A stretch of DNA of 64,000 nucleotides from JAGOEY01 sp017997515 (GTDB taxonomy: Bacteria; Pseudomonadota; Gammaproteobacteria; Burkholderiales; Burkholderiaceae_C). Shown here in pieces: positions 8,373 through 17,900 of the stretch; position 1 is the first letter of the stretch; every line of letters begins with the position of its first letter. Made by a program: the position numbers and the translations under genes. The stretch is taken from assembly GCA_026314275.1 (NCBI GenBank), contig CP111109.1, positions 3,658,001-3,722,000 on the forward strand, in the 5' to 3' direction. The notes beneath the pieces are model-generated. The model saw nothing but the letters and a program-made list of their open reading frames with translations, did no database searches and was not told where the DNA came from.

Positions 8373-9755
8373 ATGCATGTCACCCCCTCCATCTTCAAAG
8401 CCTATGACATCCGCGGCATCGTGCCGTCCACCCTGGATGAACAGGTGGCCGAAGCACTGGGCCGTGCGTTTGGCACCGCGGCCTTGCGTGAGGGGGAAAA
8501 GACGGTGGCTGTGGGCCGTGACGGGCGTATCAGCGGCCCGGCCCTGTCGTCCGCGTTGATCCGTGGCTTGGTAGCCGCAGGGGTCGAGGTGATTGATGTG
8601 GGCCTGGTCACCACCCCCATGTTGTACTTTGCCGCCCACACCCTGTGCCGCAGCGGTATCCAGGTCACCGGCAGCCACAACCCCAAGGACTACAACGGCT
8701 TCAAGATGGTGCTCGGTGGCCGGGCCATTTATGGTGCCGAGATCCAGGCGCTGCGCCAGACCATGCAGCTTGAGAGCTGGCTGCTGCAGAGTGGCGGAAG
8801 TGTGCGTGAGGCCGATGTGCTGGCTGACTACACCGCGCGTATCGTGGGGGATGTGAAGCTGGCCCGCCCCATGAAGATCGTGGTGGACTCGGGTAACGGC
8901 ATTGCAGGTGCATCAGCACCCGGCATATTCCGTGCGCTGGGCTGCGAGGTGATTGAACTGTTCAGCGAAGTGGATGGCAATTTCCCCAACCACCACCCTG
9001 ACCCAAGCAAGCCCGAAAACCTGCAGGATTTGATCAACGCACTGCAGAACAGTGACGCCGAACTGGGTCTGGCCTTTGATGGCGACGGTGACCGCCTGGG
9101 CATCGTCACCAAAGGCGGCAACAACATTTACCCCGACCGCCAGATGATGCTGTTTGCACGTGACGTGTTGTCGCGTGTGCCCGGCGGGCAGATCCTGTTT
9201 GACGTGAAATGCACGCAGCGCCTGGCCCCTGCGATTGAGGCCGCAGGTGGTGTGCCGCTGATGTACAAAACCGGCCACTCCCTTATCAAAGCCAAGATGA
9301 AAGAGGTGAACTCGCCCCTCGGCGGCGAGATGAGCGGGCATATTTTCTTCAAGGAACGCTGGTTTGGTTTTGACGACGGCACCTATGCCGGCTGCCGCCT
9401 GCTGGAGATCGTGAGCCGCAGCCCCGACGCCAACGCCGTGCTCGACGCATTACCCACCAGCTTCTCCACACCTGAATTAAACGTGGCCTGCGCGGAAGGT
9501 GAACCTGCTGCCGTGGTCGAGAAACTGCTGGCGCTCGCCCACTTCCCCGCGCCCGCCAAAGTCTCCACTATCGACGGCCTGCGCGTGGACTGGCCCGATG
9601 GTTTTGGGCTGATCCGTTCGTCCAACACCACCCCCGTGGTGGTGCTGCGGTTTGAAGGTACGACCGAAGCGGCGCTGGCGCGGATTGCAGCCGACATGAC
9701 GGCGCTTTTGAAACAAGCCAAACCCGACGCCCATATCGGCGCAGCCGCGCATTAA
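8373..9755 (+). CDS. algC: Phosphomannomutase/phosphoglucomutase (AlgC type)
   Basis: A 460-residue alpha-D-phosphohexomutase that interconverts the 1- and 6-phosphates of mannose or glucose, supplying precursors for lipopolysaccharide and exopolysaccharide. The four domain signatures are in order: catalytic phosphoserine Ser101 in TGSHNP, the metal loop DGDGDR (Asp236, 238, 240), the sugar-binding GEMSGH at residues 318-323, and a C-terminal phosphate-binding RSSNTTPVVVLRFEG. The ATG at 8373 (MHVTPSIFKAYDIRG) is chosen because upstream codons run antisense through gloA. waaA lies downstream, which fits a role in cell-surface sugars. Confidence 0.93.
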   Translation: MHVTPSIFKAYDIRGIVPSTLDEQVAEALGRAFGTAALREGEKTVAVGRDGRISGPALSSALIRGLVAAGVEVIDVGLVTTPMLYFAAHTLCRSGIQVTGSHNPKDYNGFKMVLGGRAIYGAEIQALRQTMQLESWLLQSGGSVREADVLADYTARIVGDVKLARPMKIVVDSGNGIAGASAPGIFRALGCEVIELFSEVDGNFPNHHPDPSKPENLQDLINALQNSDAELGLAFDGDGDRLGIVTKGGNNIYPDRQMMLFARDVLSRVPGGQILFDVKCTQRLAPAIEAAGGVPLMYKTGHSLIKAKMKEVNSPLGGEMSGHIFFKERWFGFDDGTYAGCRLLEIVSRSPDANAVLDALPTSFSTPELNVACAEGEPAAVVEKLLALAHFPAPAKVSTIDGLRVDWPDGFGLIRSSNTTPVVVLRFEGTTEAALARIAADMTALLKQAKPDAHIGAAAH

Positions 9756-9758
9756 GAA

Positions 9759-9862
9759 CACCCCCAGGCTTCGCGCACTTCGTGTCGCTGCTCCTTCCCC
9801 CTTGCAGGGGGCGACGCTGGTGGCCCGGCAAAGCCGGTTCCACGGCGTCTGCTTGAAGGGGT
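9759..9862 (+). repeat. Family A structured repeat, copy A2
   Basis: Forward copy starting CACCCCCAGG only 3 nt after the phosphohexomutase stop. It has stem I GCGCACTTCGTGTCGC with a bulge, the central hairpin CCCCCTTGCAGGGGG, and stem III with inner CCGGC/GCCGG, middle GTGG/CCAC and outer GACGCT/GGCGTC. It ends AAGGGGTG, complementary to the starting CACCCC. It probably acts at the 3' end of the upstream transcript. Confidence 0.9.
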
Positions 9863-9911
9863 GCTCGCGTTTCACGCTTTGCACTGGAATCCCCAAAATT
9901 CATATCCGCCA

Positions 9912-11228
9912 ATGATCCGTTCGCTCTATTCTTTTGCCATGTGGGCCGCGCAGCCGCTGCTGCGCCGCAAACTGGCGCGCCGTGGTGTGCAGGAGCCGGG
10001 TTACCTGGAGGCCATTGAAGAGCGGTTTGGCCACTATGGCGCGGGCACACCGGCCAGCAGTGGCTGGGTCTGGGTACATGCGGTGTCGATGGGTGAAACC
10101 CGGGCCGCGGCCATTCTGGTGCGCGCCCTGCGCCGCCAGATGCCGGGCATGCGCCTGCTGCTGACCCACGGCACGGCGACGGGGCGGGCCGAAGGCAAAG
10201 CCCTGCTGCAGCCGGGTGACATGCAGGTCTGGCAACCTTGGGACACGGTGGGCGCCGTACAACGGTTTGTGACGCAGTTCAAACCTGCCGTCGGCATCCT
10301 CATGGAGACCGAAGTCTGGCCGAACATGGTCGCCGTGTGCCAGCAGCAGGGTGTGCCGCTGGTGTTGGCCAATGCCCGGCTCAATGCCCACTCGCTGCGC
10401 AAAGCCGAACGTGTGGGCTGGCTGGCGCGGCCCGCGTTTGGCGGGCTGGCGGCGGTGTGGGCACAGTCGCAGGCCGATGCCGACCGCTTGCGCCAGCTGG
10501 GTGCGCCGGTGCAAGGCATCTTTGGCAATGTGAAGTTTGACGCCACCCCCGACACGGCGCAGATCGCACAGGGGCGGGCGTGGCGTACAGCGGGTGGTCG
10601 GCCGGTGGTGATGCTGGCCAGTGCGCGGGAAGGCGAAGAGGCTGAGTTTCTCGCCGCTCTAAAGCGTTTTATGCCTCCAGCGCCCGCTGTGCATACGCAA
10701 GCAGCTCCTGATTTGGTAGCAAGTCATGCAGCAGGCCCAGTGCAGTGGCTGATCGTCCCGCGCCACCCCCAGCGCTTTGATGACGTGGCGGCGCTGGTGC
10801 AGCAGCATGGTTTTTCCGTCTCTCGCCGCAGCAGCTGGGGGCAGGGCGCAGCACCCTCAGTGGCTGACGTATGGCTGGGTGACTCCATGGGCGAGATGGC
10901 GCTGTATTACGGCTTGGGGCACGTGGCTTTGTTGGGCGGCAGTTTTGCGCCGCTGGGCGGGCAAAACCTGATCGAAGCGGCGGCCTGTGGCTGCCCGATC
11001 GTTACGGGGCCTTCGGTGTTCAATTTCCAGGAAGCGGCCACGCTGGCGCAGCAGGCAGGAGCGGCATTTCCGGTGGCGTCGATGGCGCAGGGTGTGCAAC
11101 TGGCGGTGGAGCTGGCGCAGGACGAGGTGCGGTTTGCACAAGCGCGCGCAGCGGCAGAACAGTTCGCCACAGCCCACCGGGGGGCGGCCGAGCGCACGGC
11201 AAAAGCGGTGCAGGCGCTGCTGCTGTAA
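9912..11228 (+). CDS. waaA: 3-deoxy-D-manno-octulosonic acid (Kdo) transferase
   Basis: A 438-residue glycosyltransferase (GT30) that adds Kdo to lipid A precursor at the inner membrane. The N-terminus MIRSLYSFAMWAAQPLL is the membrane anchor. Family segments include WVHAVSMGETRAA, LLTHGTATGR, METEVWPN, IFGNVKFD, IVPRHPQRF, GDSMGEMALYY, GGSFAPLGGQN and EAAACGCPIVTGP. A segment of about 22 residues (250-271), between the AAL and QWLIVPRHPQRF elements where homologs usually have only a short link, is encoded by a family B repeat. It lies in the loop between the two Rossmann domains, so activity is probably kept. Confidence 0.94.
   Translation: MIRSLYSFAMWAAQPLLRRKLARRGVQEPGYLEAIEERFGHYGAGTPASSGWVWVHAVSMGETRAAAILVRALRRQMPGMRLLLTHGTATGRAEGKALLQPGDMQVWQPWDTVGAVQRFVTQFKPAVGILMETEVWPNMVAVCQQQGVPLVLANARLNAHSLRKAERVGWLARPAFGGLAAVWAQSQADADRLRQLGAPVQGIFGNVKFDATPDTAQIAQGRAWRTAGGRPVVMLASAREGEEAEFLAALKRFMPPAPAVHTQAAPDLVASHAAGPVQWLIVPRHPQRFDDVAALVQQHGFSVSRRSSWGQGAAPSVADVWLGDSMGEMALYYGLGHVALLGGSFAPLGGQNLIEAAACGCPIVTGPSVFNFQEAATLAQQAGAAFPVASMAQGVQLAVELAQDEVRFAQARAAAEQFATAHRGAAERTAKAVQALLL
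10658..10726 (+). repeat. Family B repeat in frame inside waaA
   Basis: Left arm GCCTCCAGCGCCCGCTG is identical to the start of the intergenic copy at 49151-49219, and right arm CGCAAGCAGCTCCTGATTTG matches the GCGCAAGCAGCTATCAAAAT arm of the copy at 44580. The frame stays open across it and encodes residues about 250-271 of WaaA. Confidence 0.8.
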
Positions 11229-11229
11229 A

Positions 11230-11262
11230 ACTTACGCCTCTAGCGCCTGCAGCAGCTCCGTC
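11230..11262 (+). repeat. Partial family B repeat at the 3' end of glnD
   Basis: GCCTCTAGCGC, the invariant core of one arm, covers the glnD stop region and is followed by CAGCAGCTCC as in the waaA copy. Only one arm is convincing. It may be a remnant that now supplies the last codons of glnD. Confidence 0.35.
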
Positions 11263-13838
11263 TCAATTTCGATCTGCGCCCAGTTCTGCTGCAGCTCGGG
11301 GCCGTCGATCAGGAAGGTGTCTTCCACCCGTTCGCCCAGCGTGCTGACCTTGGCCAGCCGCAGGTTGAGTTTGTGCCGCGCCAGCACCCGGGCCACGGAA
11401 TAGAGCAGGCCGACACGGTCGCTGGCCGAAATGCTGAGCAGCCAGCGCTGCGCCTTGTCGTCCGGGCGCAGGTCAATACGCGGCGCAATCGGGAAACTTT
11501 TGACGCGGCGTGACACCCGGCCCCGGCTCGGCGCGGGCAGGGGGCCGGCCTGGTCTATGGTGATCGCCAGGTTGGTCTCCACCATGCTGATAAGTTCACG
11601 GTAGTGCTCGGGTAATGCGGCCGTGACGACCTGGAAGGTATCGAGCGCATGGCCGTCGCTGGCGGTGTGCACCTTGGCGTCCAGGATGCTGAAGCCGGCC
11701 TGGTCGAAGTAACCGCAGATGCGTGCAAACAGGTCCGGTTGGTCCGGTGTGTACACCAGCACCTGCATACCCTCACCGACGGGCGACAGGCGCGCACGCA
11801 CGATGGCGGTGCGGGGTTCATCGGGTTTGCGCTGGTCGATGTGGCGCGACAGCTGGCGGGTGTGCCAGGCAATGTCGCCCGCGTCGTGGCGCATGAAGTA
11901 ACCCACGTCCAGCGTGGCCCACAAAGCCTTGTGGGATTCGAAGGGCATGGCATGCAGGGCCAGCTGCACCAGCGCCTCGCGTTTGCGGGATTCGACTTCG
12001 GCGTCGGGGTCGGGCGCACGGCCACCCAATGTGCGCAGGGTGTAGCGGTACAGGTCTTCCAGCAGCTTGCCCTTCCAGGCGTTCCACACCTTGGGGCTGG
12101 TGCCACGGATGTCGGCTACCGTCAGCAAATACAGTGCGGTGAGGTAACGCTCGTTGCCCACGCGTTTGGCAAAAGTGGCTATCACTTCCGGGTCGCTCAG
12201 GTCGGCCTTTTGGGCGATGCGGCTCATGGTCAGGTGTTCGGCCACGAGGAACTGGATCAGCTTTTCATCCTCACTGGCAATGCCGTGGTCCCGGCAAAAA
12301 CGTTTCACGTCGCGTGCGCCCAGCTCGGAGTGGTCTCCACCGCGGCCCTTGGCAATGTCGTGGAACAGGGCCGCCACAAACAGCACCCAGGGCTTGTCCC
12401 AACCCGCAGCCAGCTGTGAGCAGAACGGGTATTCATGTGCATGTTCGGCCATAAAGAAGCGCCGCACGTTGCGCAGCACCATGATGATGTGCTGGTCCAC
12501 CGTGTACACGTGGAACAGGTCGTGCTGCATCTGGCCGACGATGTTGCGGAACACCCAGAGGTAACGCCCCAGCACCGAGGTCTGGTTCATCAGCCGCATG
12601 GCGTGGGTGATACCCACGGGCTGCTGCAGGATGCGCAAAAAGGTGGCGCGGTTGACCGGGTCGCTGCGGAACTTGGCGCCCATCACATGGCGCGCGTTGT
12701 ACAGCGCCCGCTGCGTGCGGGCCGACAACCCCTTCATGCCGAGCGTGGTTTCGTACAGCAGGAAGGTTTCCAGAATGGCGTGGGGTTCGCGGAGGTAGAG
12801 GTCATCGTCCACCACCTCCACCATGCCCGCTTTGTCGGAGAACCACGCATTGATGGGGTGCGGCGCATGGGTGGACGGGTTGAGCCGTTCACCGATGTTG
12901 AGCAGCAAAATCTGGTTCAGCTGCGTGACTGCCTTGGCCGCCCAGTAATACCGCCGCATCAGCACTTCGCTGACCCGCATGGCCAGCTTTTGGCCTTCGG
13001 GTGCCTGGCGGTAGCCAAAGGTTTCGGCCACGGCGGTTTGCAGGTCGAACACCAGGCGGTCTTCGCGGCGGTGCGCCAGGATATGCAGCCGGGTGCGGAT
13101 CAGGCTCAGCAGCGCCTCGTTGCGCTTGATCTGTTTGACCTCGTAGGGCGTGGCCAGGCCGTTGCTGGCCAGTGCGTCCCAGGTGTCGCCAAATCCGGCC
13201 GCCTTGGACATCCACAGGATGGTCTGCAGGTCACGCAGGCCGCCGGGTGACTCCTTGCAGTTGGGCTCCAGCGCGTAAGGCGTGTCTTCAAACTTGTTGT
13301 GGCGCTGGCGTTGTTCCAGCGTTTTGGCGATAAAAAACGCGTGGGGGTCCAGTGCGGCGGCAAAACGTGTCTGGAACAGCGCAAACAGCGCCTTGTCGCC
13401 GGTGACCAGGCGGGCCTCGACCAGCGAGGTCTGCACCGTGACGTCCTTGGCCGCTTCGTCCACACATTCGGTGACGGAGCGCACGCTGGAGCCAATCTCC
13501 AGGCCTGCGTCCCAACAGCTGCCAATAAATTCCTCGATCTGCAGCTTCAGCGCCGGGTCGGTGTCGGGGTTGGTGCCGTCGGGCAGTAGCAGCAGCACAT
13601 CCACATCGGAGTGGGGGAACAGCTCGGCACGGCCAAAACCGCCCACAGCCACCAGCGCAAAGTCCGCCTGGAACGCCGCGCGTTGCCACAGGGCACGCAA
13701 AGTGCCGTCCGCCAGCGCGGACAGTTTGCGCAGCGTGGTGCGGATGCCGCGGGTGGACGCACCGCTGTCACGCACGGCCTGCAGGAGGGTGGCTTTGTCG
13801 GCGCGGTAAGCGTCCCGCAGGGTTTGTACGTCGGTCAT
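11232..13838 (-). CDS. glnD: Bifunctional uridylyltransferase/uridylyl-removing enzyme GlnD
   Basis: An 868-residue sensor of glutamine that uridylylates and deuridylylates PII protein. The nucleotidyltransferase site is at residues 66-80 (GGFGRAELFPHSDVD, with Asp78 and Asp80). The HD domain that removes UMP shows LFHDIAKGRGGDHSELG near residue 485, and two ACT domains form the C-terminus (residues about 690-865). Length and order equal those of E. coli GlnD. The map gene lies upstream on the same strand with about 60 bp between, as in many betaproteobacteria. Confidence 0.96.
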   Translation of the reverse strand: MTDVQTLRDAYRADKATLLQAVRDSGASTRGIRTTLRKLSALADGTLRALWQRAAFQADFALVAVGGFGRAELFPHSDVDVLLLLPDGTNPDTDPALKLQIEEFIGSCWDAGLEIGSSVRSVTECVDEAAKDVTVQTSLVEARLVTGDKALFALFQTRFAAALDPHAFFIAKTLEQRQRHNKFEDTPYALEPNCKESPGGLRDLQTILWMSKAAGFGDTWDALASNGLATPYEVKQIKRNEALLSLIRTRLHILAHRREDRLVFDLQTAVAETFGYRQAPEGQKLAMRVSEVLMRRYYWAAKAVTQLNQILLLNIGERLNPSTHAPHPINAWFSDKAGMVEVVDDDLYLREPHAILETFLLYETTLGMKGLSARTQRALYNARHVMGAKFRSDPVNRATFLRILQQPVGITHAMRLMNQTSVLGRYLWVFRNIVGQMQHDLFHVYTVDQHIIMVLRNVRRFFMAEHAHEYPFCSQLAAGWDKPWVLFVAALFHDIAKGRGGDHSELGARDVKRFCRDHGIASEDEKLIQFLVAEHLTMSRIAQKADLSDPEVIATFAKRVGNERYLTALYLLTVADIRGTSPKVWNAWKGKLLEDLYRYTLRTLGGRAPDPDAEVESRKREALVQLALHAMPFESHKALWATLDVGYFMRHDAGDIAWHTRQLSRHIDQRKPDEPRTAIVRARLSPVGEGMQVLVYTPDQPDLFARICGYFDQAGFSILDAKVHTASDGHALDTFQVVTAALPEHYRELISMVETNLAITIDQAGPLPAPSRGRVSRRVKSFPIAPRIDLRPDDKAQRWLLSISASDRVGLLYSVARVLARHKLNLRLAKVSTLGERVEDTFLIDGPELQQNWAQIEIETELLQALEA

Positions 13839-13899
13839 GGCTGGGGGCAGCGTGGTCAGGCGCAGCGGGCGGGCACACCGGCTTGCTACGCCGTGGGCT

Positions 13900-14718
13900 T
13901 CAGGTGCGGGTTGCGGTCACAAAAGGTGGCAGCGGCGGGCTGCCGGCCGACAGGGTCATCACCTCGTAGCCGGTGTCCGTCACCAGAATGGTGTGTTCCC
14001 ATTGGGCGGACAGGCTGCGGTCCTTGGTGACGATGGTCCAGCCGTCGTTGCCAAATTCCTTGATCTCGCGCCGGCCCAGGTTGAGCATGGGCTCGATCGT
14101 GAAGACCATGCCGGGCTTCAGCTCGTCCAGCGTGCCGGGGCGGCCATAGTGCAGGATTTGCGGGTCTTCGTGGAAGACTTTGCCAATGCCGTGGCCACAG
14201 AATTCACGCACCACGCTCAGGCCATTGCCTTCGGCAAACTTCTGGATGGCGTGGCCAATGTCGCCCAGGTGGGCACCGGGCTTGACCTGCTGGATGCCCA
14301 GCCACATGGCGTCGAAGGTCAGCGCACAGAGGCGTTTGGCCGCAATGGATGCGTCACCAATCACATACATGCGGCTGTTGTCGCCAAACCAGCCGTCTTG
14401 GGTGATCACGGTGACGTCGATGTTCATGATGTCGCCCTTTTTCAAGGGCTTGTCATTCGGAATGCCGTGGCACACCACATGGTTCAAGGACGTACACAGC
14501 GAGGCCGGGTAGGGTGGGTAACCGGGCGGCTGGTAACCCAACGTGGCCGACTTGGTGTTTTGCACCTTGACCATGTAGTCGTTGGCCAGCAGGTCGATTT
14601 CTTTGGTCGTGACACCCGCTTTCACAAACGGGGTCAGGTAGTCCAGCACCTCGGAAGCCAGCTTACACGCCACGCGCATGCCTGCTATTTCCTCGGCATT
14701 TTTGTAGGTAATGCTCAT
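13900..14718 (-). CDS. map: Methionine aminopeptidase, type I
   Basis: A 272-residue metalloprotease that removes initiator methionine from new proteins. The start MSITYKNAEEIAGMR is typical; an in-frame extension to 14928 would translate the family A repeat and is rejected. The dinuclear metal site is seen as VCHGIPND (substrate-binding His), NIDVTVITQDGWFGD (two Asp), CGHGIG (His), FTIEPM (Glu) and QWEHTILVT (Glu). The C-terminus is slightly longer than in E. coli. It is transcribed toward glnD and probably cotranscribed with it. Confidence 0.95.
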   Translation of the reverse strand: MSITYKNAEEIAGMRVACKLASEVLDYLTPFVKAGVTTKEIDLLANDYMVKVQNTKSATLGYQPPGYPPYPASLCTSLNHVVCHGIPNDKPLKKGDIMNIDVTVITQDGWFGDNSRMYVIGDASIAAKRLCALTFDAMWLGIQQVKPGAHLGDIGHAIQKFAEGNGLSVVREFCGHGIGKVFHEDPQILHYGRPGTLDELKPGMVFTIEPMLNLGRREIKEFGNDGWTIVTKDRSLSAQWEHTILVTDTGYEVMTLSAGSPPLPPFVTATRT

Positions 14719-14750
14719 GCCTTGATTATCCCATTGCTGAACAAGTGGCT

Positions 14751-14850
14751 CACCCCCAGGCTTCGCGGACTTCGTTCCGCTGCTCCTACCCCCTTGCAGG
14801 GGGCTCCACCAGCGGCCTGGCAAAGCCAGTTCCGTGGTGTCTGCTGGTAG
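14751..14850 (+). repeat. Family A structured repeat, copy A3
   Basis: Copy between the divergent map and purL genes; its CACCCCCAGG end is 32 nt from the map start codon. Stem I is GCGGACTTCGTTCCGC, the central hairpin CCCCCTTGCAGGGGG, and stem III has inner CTGGC/GCCAG, middle GCGG/CCGT with one G-T pair, and outer CACC/GGTG. Confidence 0.9.
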
Positions 14851-14866
14851 GCGCAAGCTGTGCATG

Positions 14867-14894
14867 TTTCGACGACCACCGCGCACCGTAAAAT
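14867..14894 (+). promoter_or_regulatory. Possible purL promoter
   Basis: A good -10 hexamer TAAAAT at 14889-14894 is preceded by the weak -35 candidate TTTCGA with 16-bp spacing. It sits between the A3 repeat and the likely purL start, leaving a leader of roughly 85-90 nt before the GTG codon. Confidence 0.4.
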
Positions 14895-14988
14895 ACGGGG
14901 TTTTGCGGATATGCCAGTTGGGCCCCATTCAGCGGCCCGGCAACGGTACTCCGCAGCATTCCCGTCTCCACCTTCTCAGGCCGCCACA

Positions 14989-17900
14989 GTGACCCTGCCC
15001 AGCCCCGCCCATGCCCCCGTCGTGACCCTTTTCGACGGTGAAAACGCCCCCAACGCACTCAGTGACTTCCGCGCCCGGCAGTTGCTGCCACGCCTGCAAG
15101 AGGTACACGACAAGGTCAGCGGCATCGCAGCGCGGTTTGTGCATGTGGTGCTGTCCGACACGTCACCTGACGCCGAGACCCGCGAACGGCTGGCGGCTTT
15201 GCTGAGCTATGGTGACCCATATGAAGGCCCCGCCAGCGGTGAAGTGATCGTGGTCACGCCGCGTTTTGGCACCGTGTCGCCCTGGGCGTCCAAGGCCACG
15301 GACATTGCCCACAACTGTGGTCTGGCCGTGCGCCGCATCGAACGTATCGTCGAATACCGCATCACGCTCAAAAGCGGGCTGCTCAGCAAACCATCACTCG
15401 ACGACGCCCAACGCCAGCAGATGGCCGAGTTGTTGCACGACCGCATGACCGAGTCGGTGCTGTTTGACTGCACCCAAGCCACTGGCCTGTTCTCCGAACT
15501 GCAAGCCGCACCCATGGCCTACGTGGATGTGCTGGGTGGGGGCCGCACGGCACTGGAAACCGCCAACGTGCAGTTTGGCCTGGCGCTGGCCGACGACGAG
15601 ATGGACTACCTGGTCAACGCCTTCACCGGCCTGCAGCGCAACCCCAGCGATGTGGAGTTGATGATGTTTGCGCAGGCCAACAGCGAACACTGCCGCCACA
15701 AGATCTTCAACGCCGACTTCACCATCGACGGTGCGGCGCAGGCCAAGAGTATGTTCGGCATGATCCGCAACACCCACCAGCTGGCACCCCAGCACACGGT
15801 GGTGGCGTATTCGGACAACGCCTCGGTCATGGAAGGTGTGCAGGTGGAGCGATTTATAGCCAAATCGACCTCCAGCGCACAAGGGCAGGGCGTGGAAAGC
15901 TATCAAAAGAGTAGTGCGCTCAACCACATCCTGATGAAGGTGGAAACCCACAACCACCCGACCGCTATCTCCCCATTCCCCGGCGCATCGACCGGCGCGG
16001 GCGGCGAGATCCGCGACGAGGGTGCGACTGGCCGGGGCAGCAAACCCAAGGCGGGTTTGACGGGCTTCACCGTGTCCAAACTCTGGCCCGCTGAGGGCGA
16101 CGACTTCGGCAAACCCGGCCACATCGCGAGCGCGCTGCAGATCATGACCGAAGGCCCGCTGGGCGGCGCTGCGTTCAACAACGAATTCGGCCGTCCCAAC
16201 CTGCTGGGTTACTTCCGCGAGTACGAACAGACCATTACCTCCGATGTGGACAGCATCCGCCGTGGCTACCACAAGCCCATCATGATTGCGGGCGGCCTGG
16301 GCACCATCGACGCGGGCCAGACGCACAAGATCGAATTCCCGGCCGGGTCGCTGCTGATCCAGCTGGGCGGCCCCGGCATGCGGATTGGCATGGGCGGCAG
16401 CGCCGCCAGCTCGATGGCTACCGGTGCCAACGCGGCCGAACTCGACTTCGACTCGGTGCAGCGTGGCAACCCTGAAATTGAGCGCCGTGTGCAGGAAGTC
16501 ATCAACCACTGCTGGCAACAGGGCGACGCGAACCCCATCCTGGCCATCCACGACGTGGGTGCGGGTGGTTTGTCCAACGCCTTCCCCGAGCTGACCAACG
16601 ACGCTGGGCGCGGCGCACGGTTTGATTTGCGCAAGGTGCCGCTCGAAGAGTCCGGCATGTCGCCTAAGGAAATCTGGAGCAACGAAAGCCAGGAGCGTTA
16701 TGTGCTGGCCATTGCGCCGGACTCCCTGCCGCAGTTCCAGGCGTTTTGCGAGCGTGAACGCTGCCCGTTTGCAGTGGTGGGTGTGGCGACGGAAGAACGC
16801 CAGTTGCTGCTGGTGGACGAGGGTCAGGCCACCGCCGCGCGCCGCGCCGGGCCGCCCCAAGCAAGCGAAGCCCCCTCGGGGGGCAGCGAGGACACGTCAG
16901 TGCCGAGCGTGGGGGTCTGTGTCAACATGCCCATGAACGTGCTGCTGGGCAAACCGCCCAAGATGCACCGCGACGTCAAAACCGTGGCGCGCCAGTTCCA
17001 GCCGCTGAACCTGACCGGTGTTGACCTGCAAAAGGCGGCGATTGGTGTGTTGGCCAACCCCACCGTAGCGTCCAAACGTTTCCTGATCACCATTGGCGAC
17101 CGCACCGTGGGTGGCCTGACCCACCGCGACCAGATGGTCGGCCCGTGGCAAGTGCCGGTGGCCGACTGCGCCGTCACGCTGGCCGACTACAAAGGTTTTG
17201 CCGGTGAAGCCATGGCCATGGGGGAACGCACCCCGTTGGCGGCCCTGGACGCACCCGCGTCGGGCCGTATGGCCGTGGCCGAAGCCATCACCAACCTGCT
17301 GGCCGCCCCCATCGAGCTGCCACGCGTCAAGCTGTCGGCCAACTGGATGGCGGCCTGTGGTGATGCGGGTGAAGACGCGGCTTTGTACGAGACCGTGCGC
17401 GCCGTGGGTATGGAGCTGTGCCCCGCGCTGGGTATCTCGATCCCCGTGGGCAAGGATTCGCTGTCCATGCGCACCCAGTGGTCGGACGGTGCGGACAAAA
17501 AGAAGGTCACGTCGCCCGTGAGCCTTATCGTCACCGCCTTTGCCACGCTGGCTGATGTGCGTAGCACGCTGACGCCCCAACTCGACACCACCGAAGCCGA
17601 CACCACGCTGGTGTTGGTCGATTTGGGTGCGGGCCGCAACCGCATGGCGGGCTCCATCCTGGCGCAGACGCTGGGCCAGAGCGGCGACACCGTGCCTGAC
17701 CTGGACGACCCGCAGCAACTGGTGCAACTGGTTAACGCCGTCAACACGCTGCGCGCCCAGGGCCGCATCTTGGCGTACCACGACCGCAGCGACGGCGGCC
17801 TGTTCGCCACGGTCTGTGAAATGGCCTTTGCAGGCAATGTGGGGGTGGCGCTGAACGTGGACATGCTGGTCACCGAAGGTGACGGCATCAGCGACAGCCG

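Noticed and set aside
14719..14928. N-terminal extension of map through the family A repeat
   Set aside because: The extension would translate the repeat and has no family match; the ATG at 14718 starts the conserved protein.
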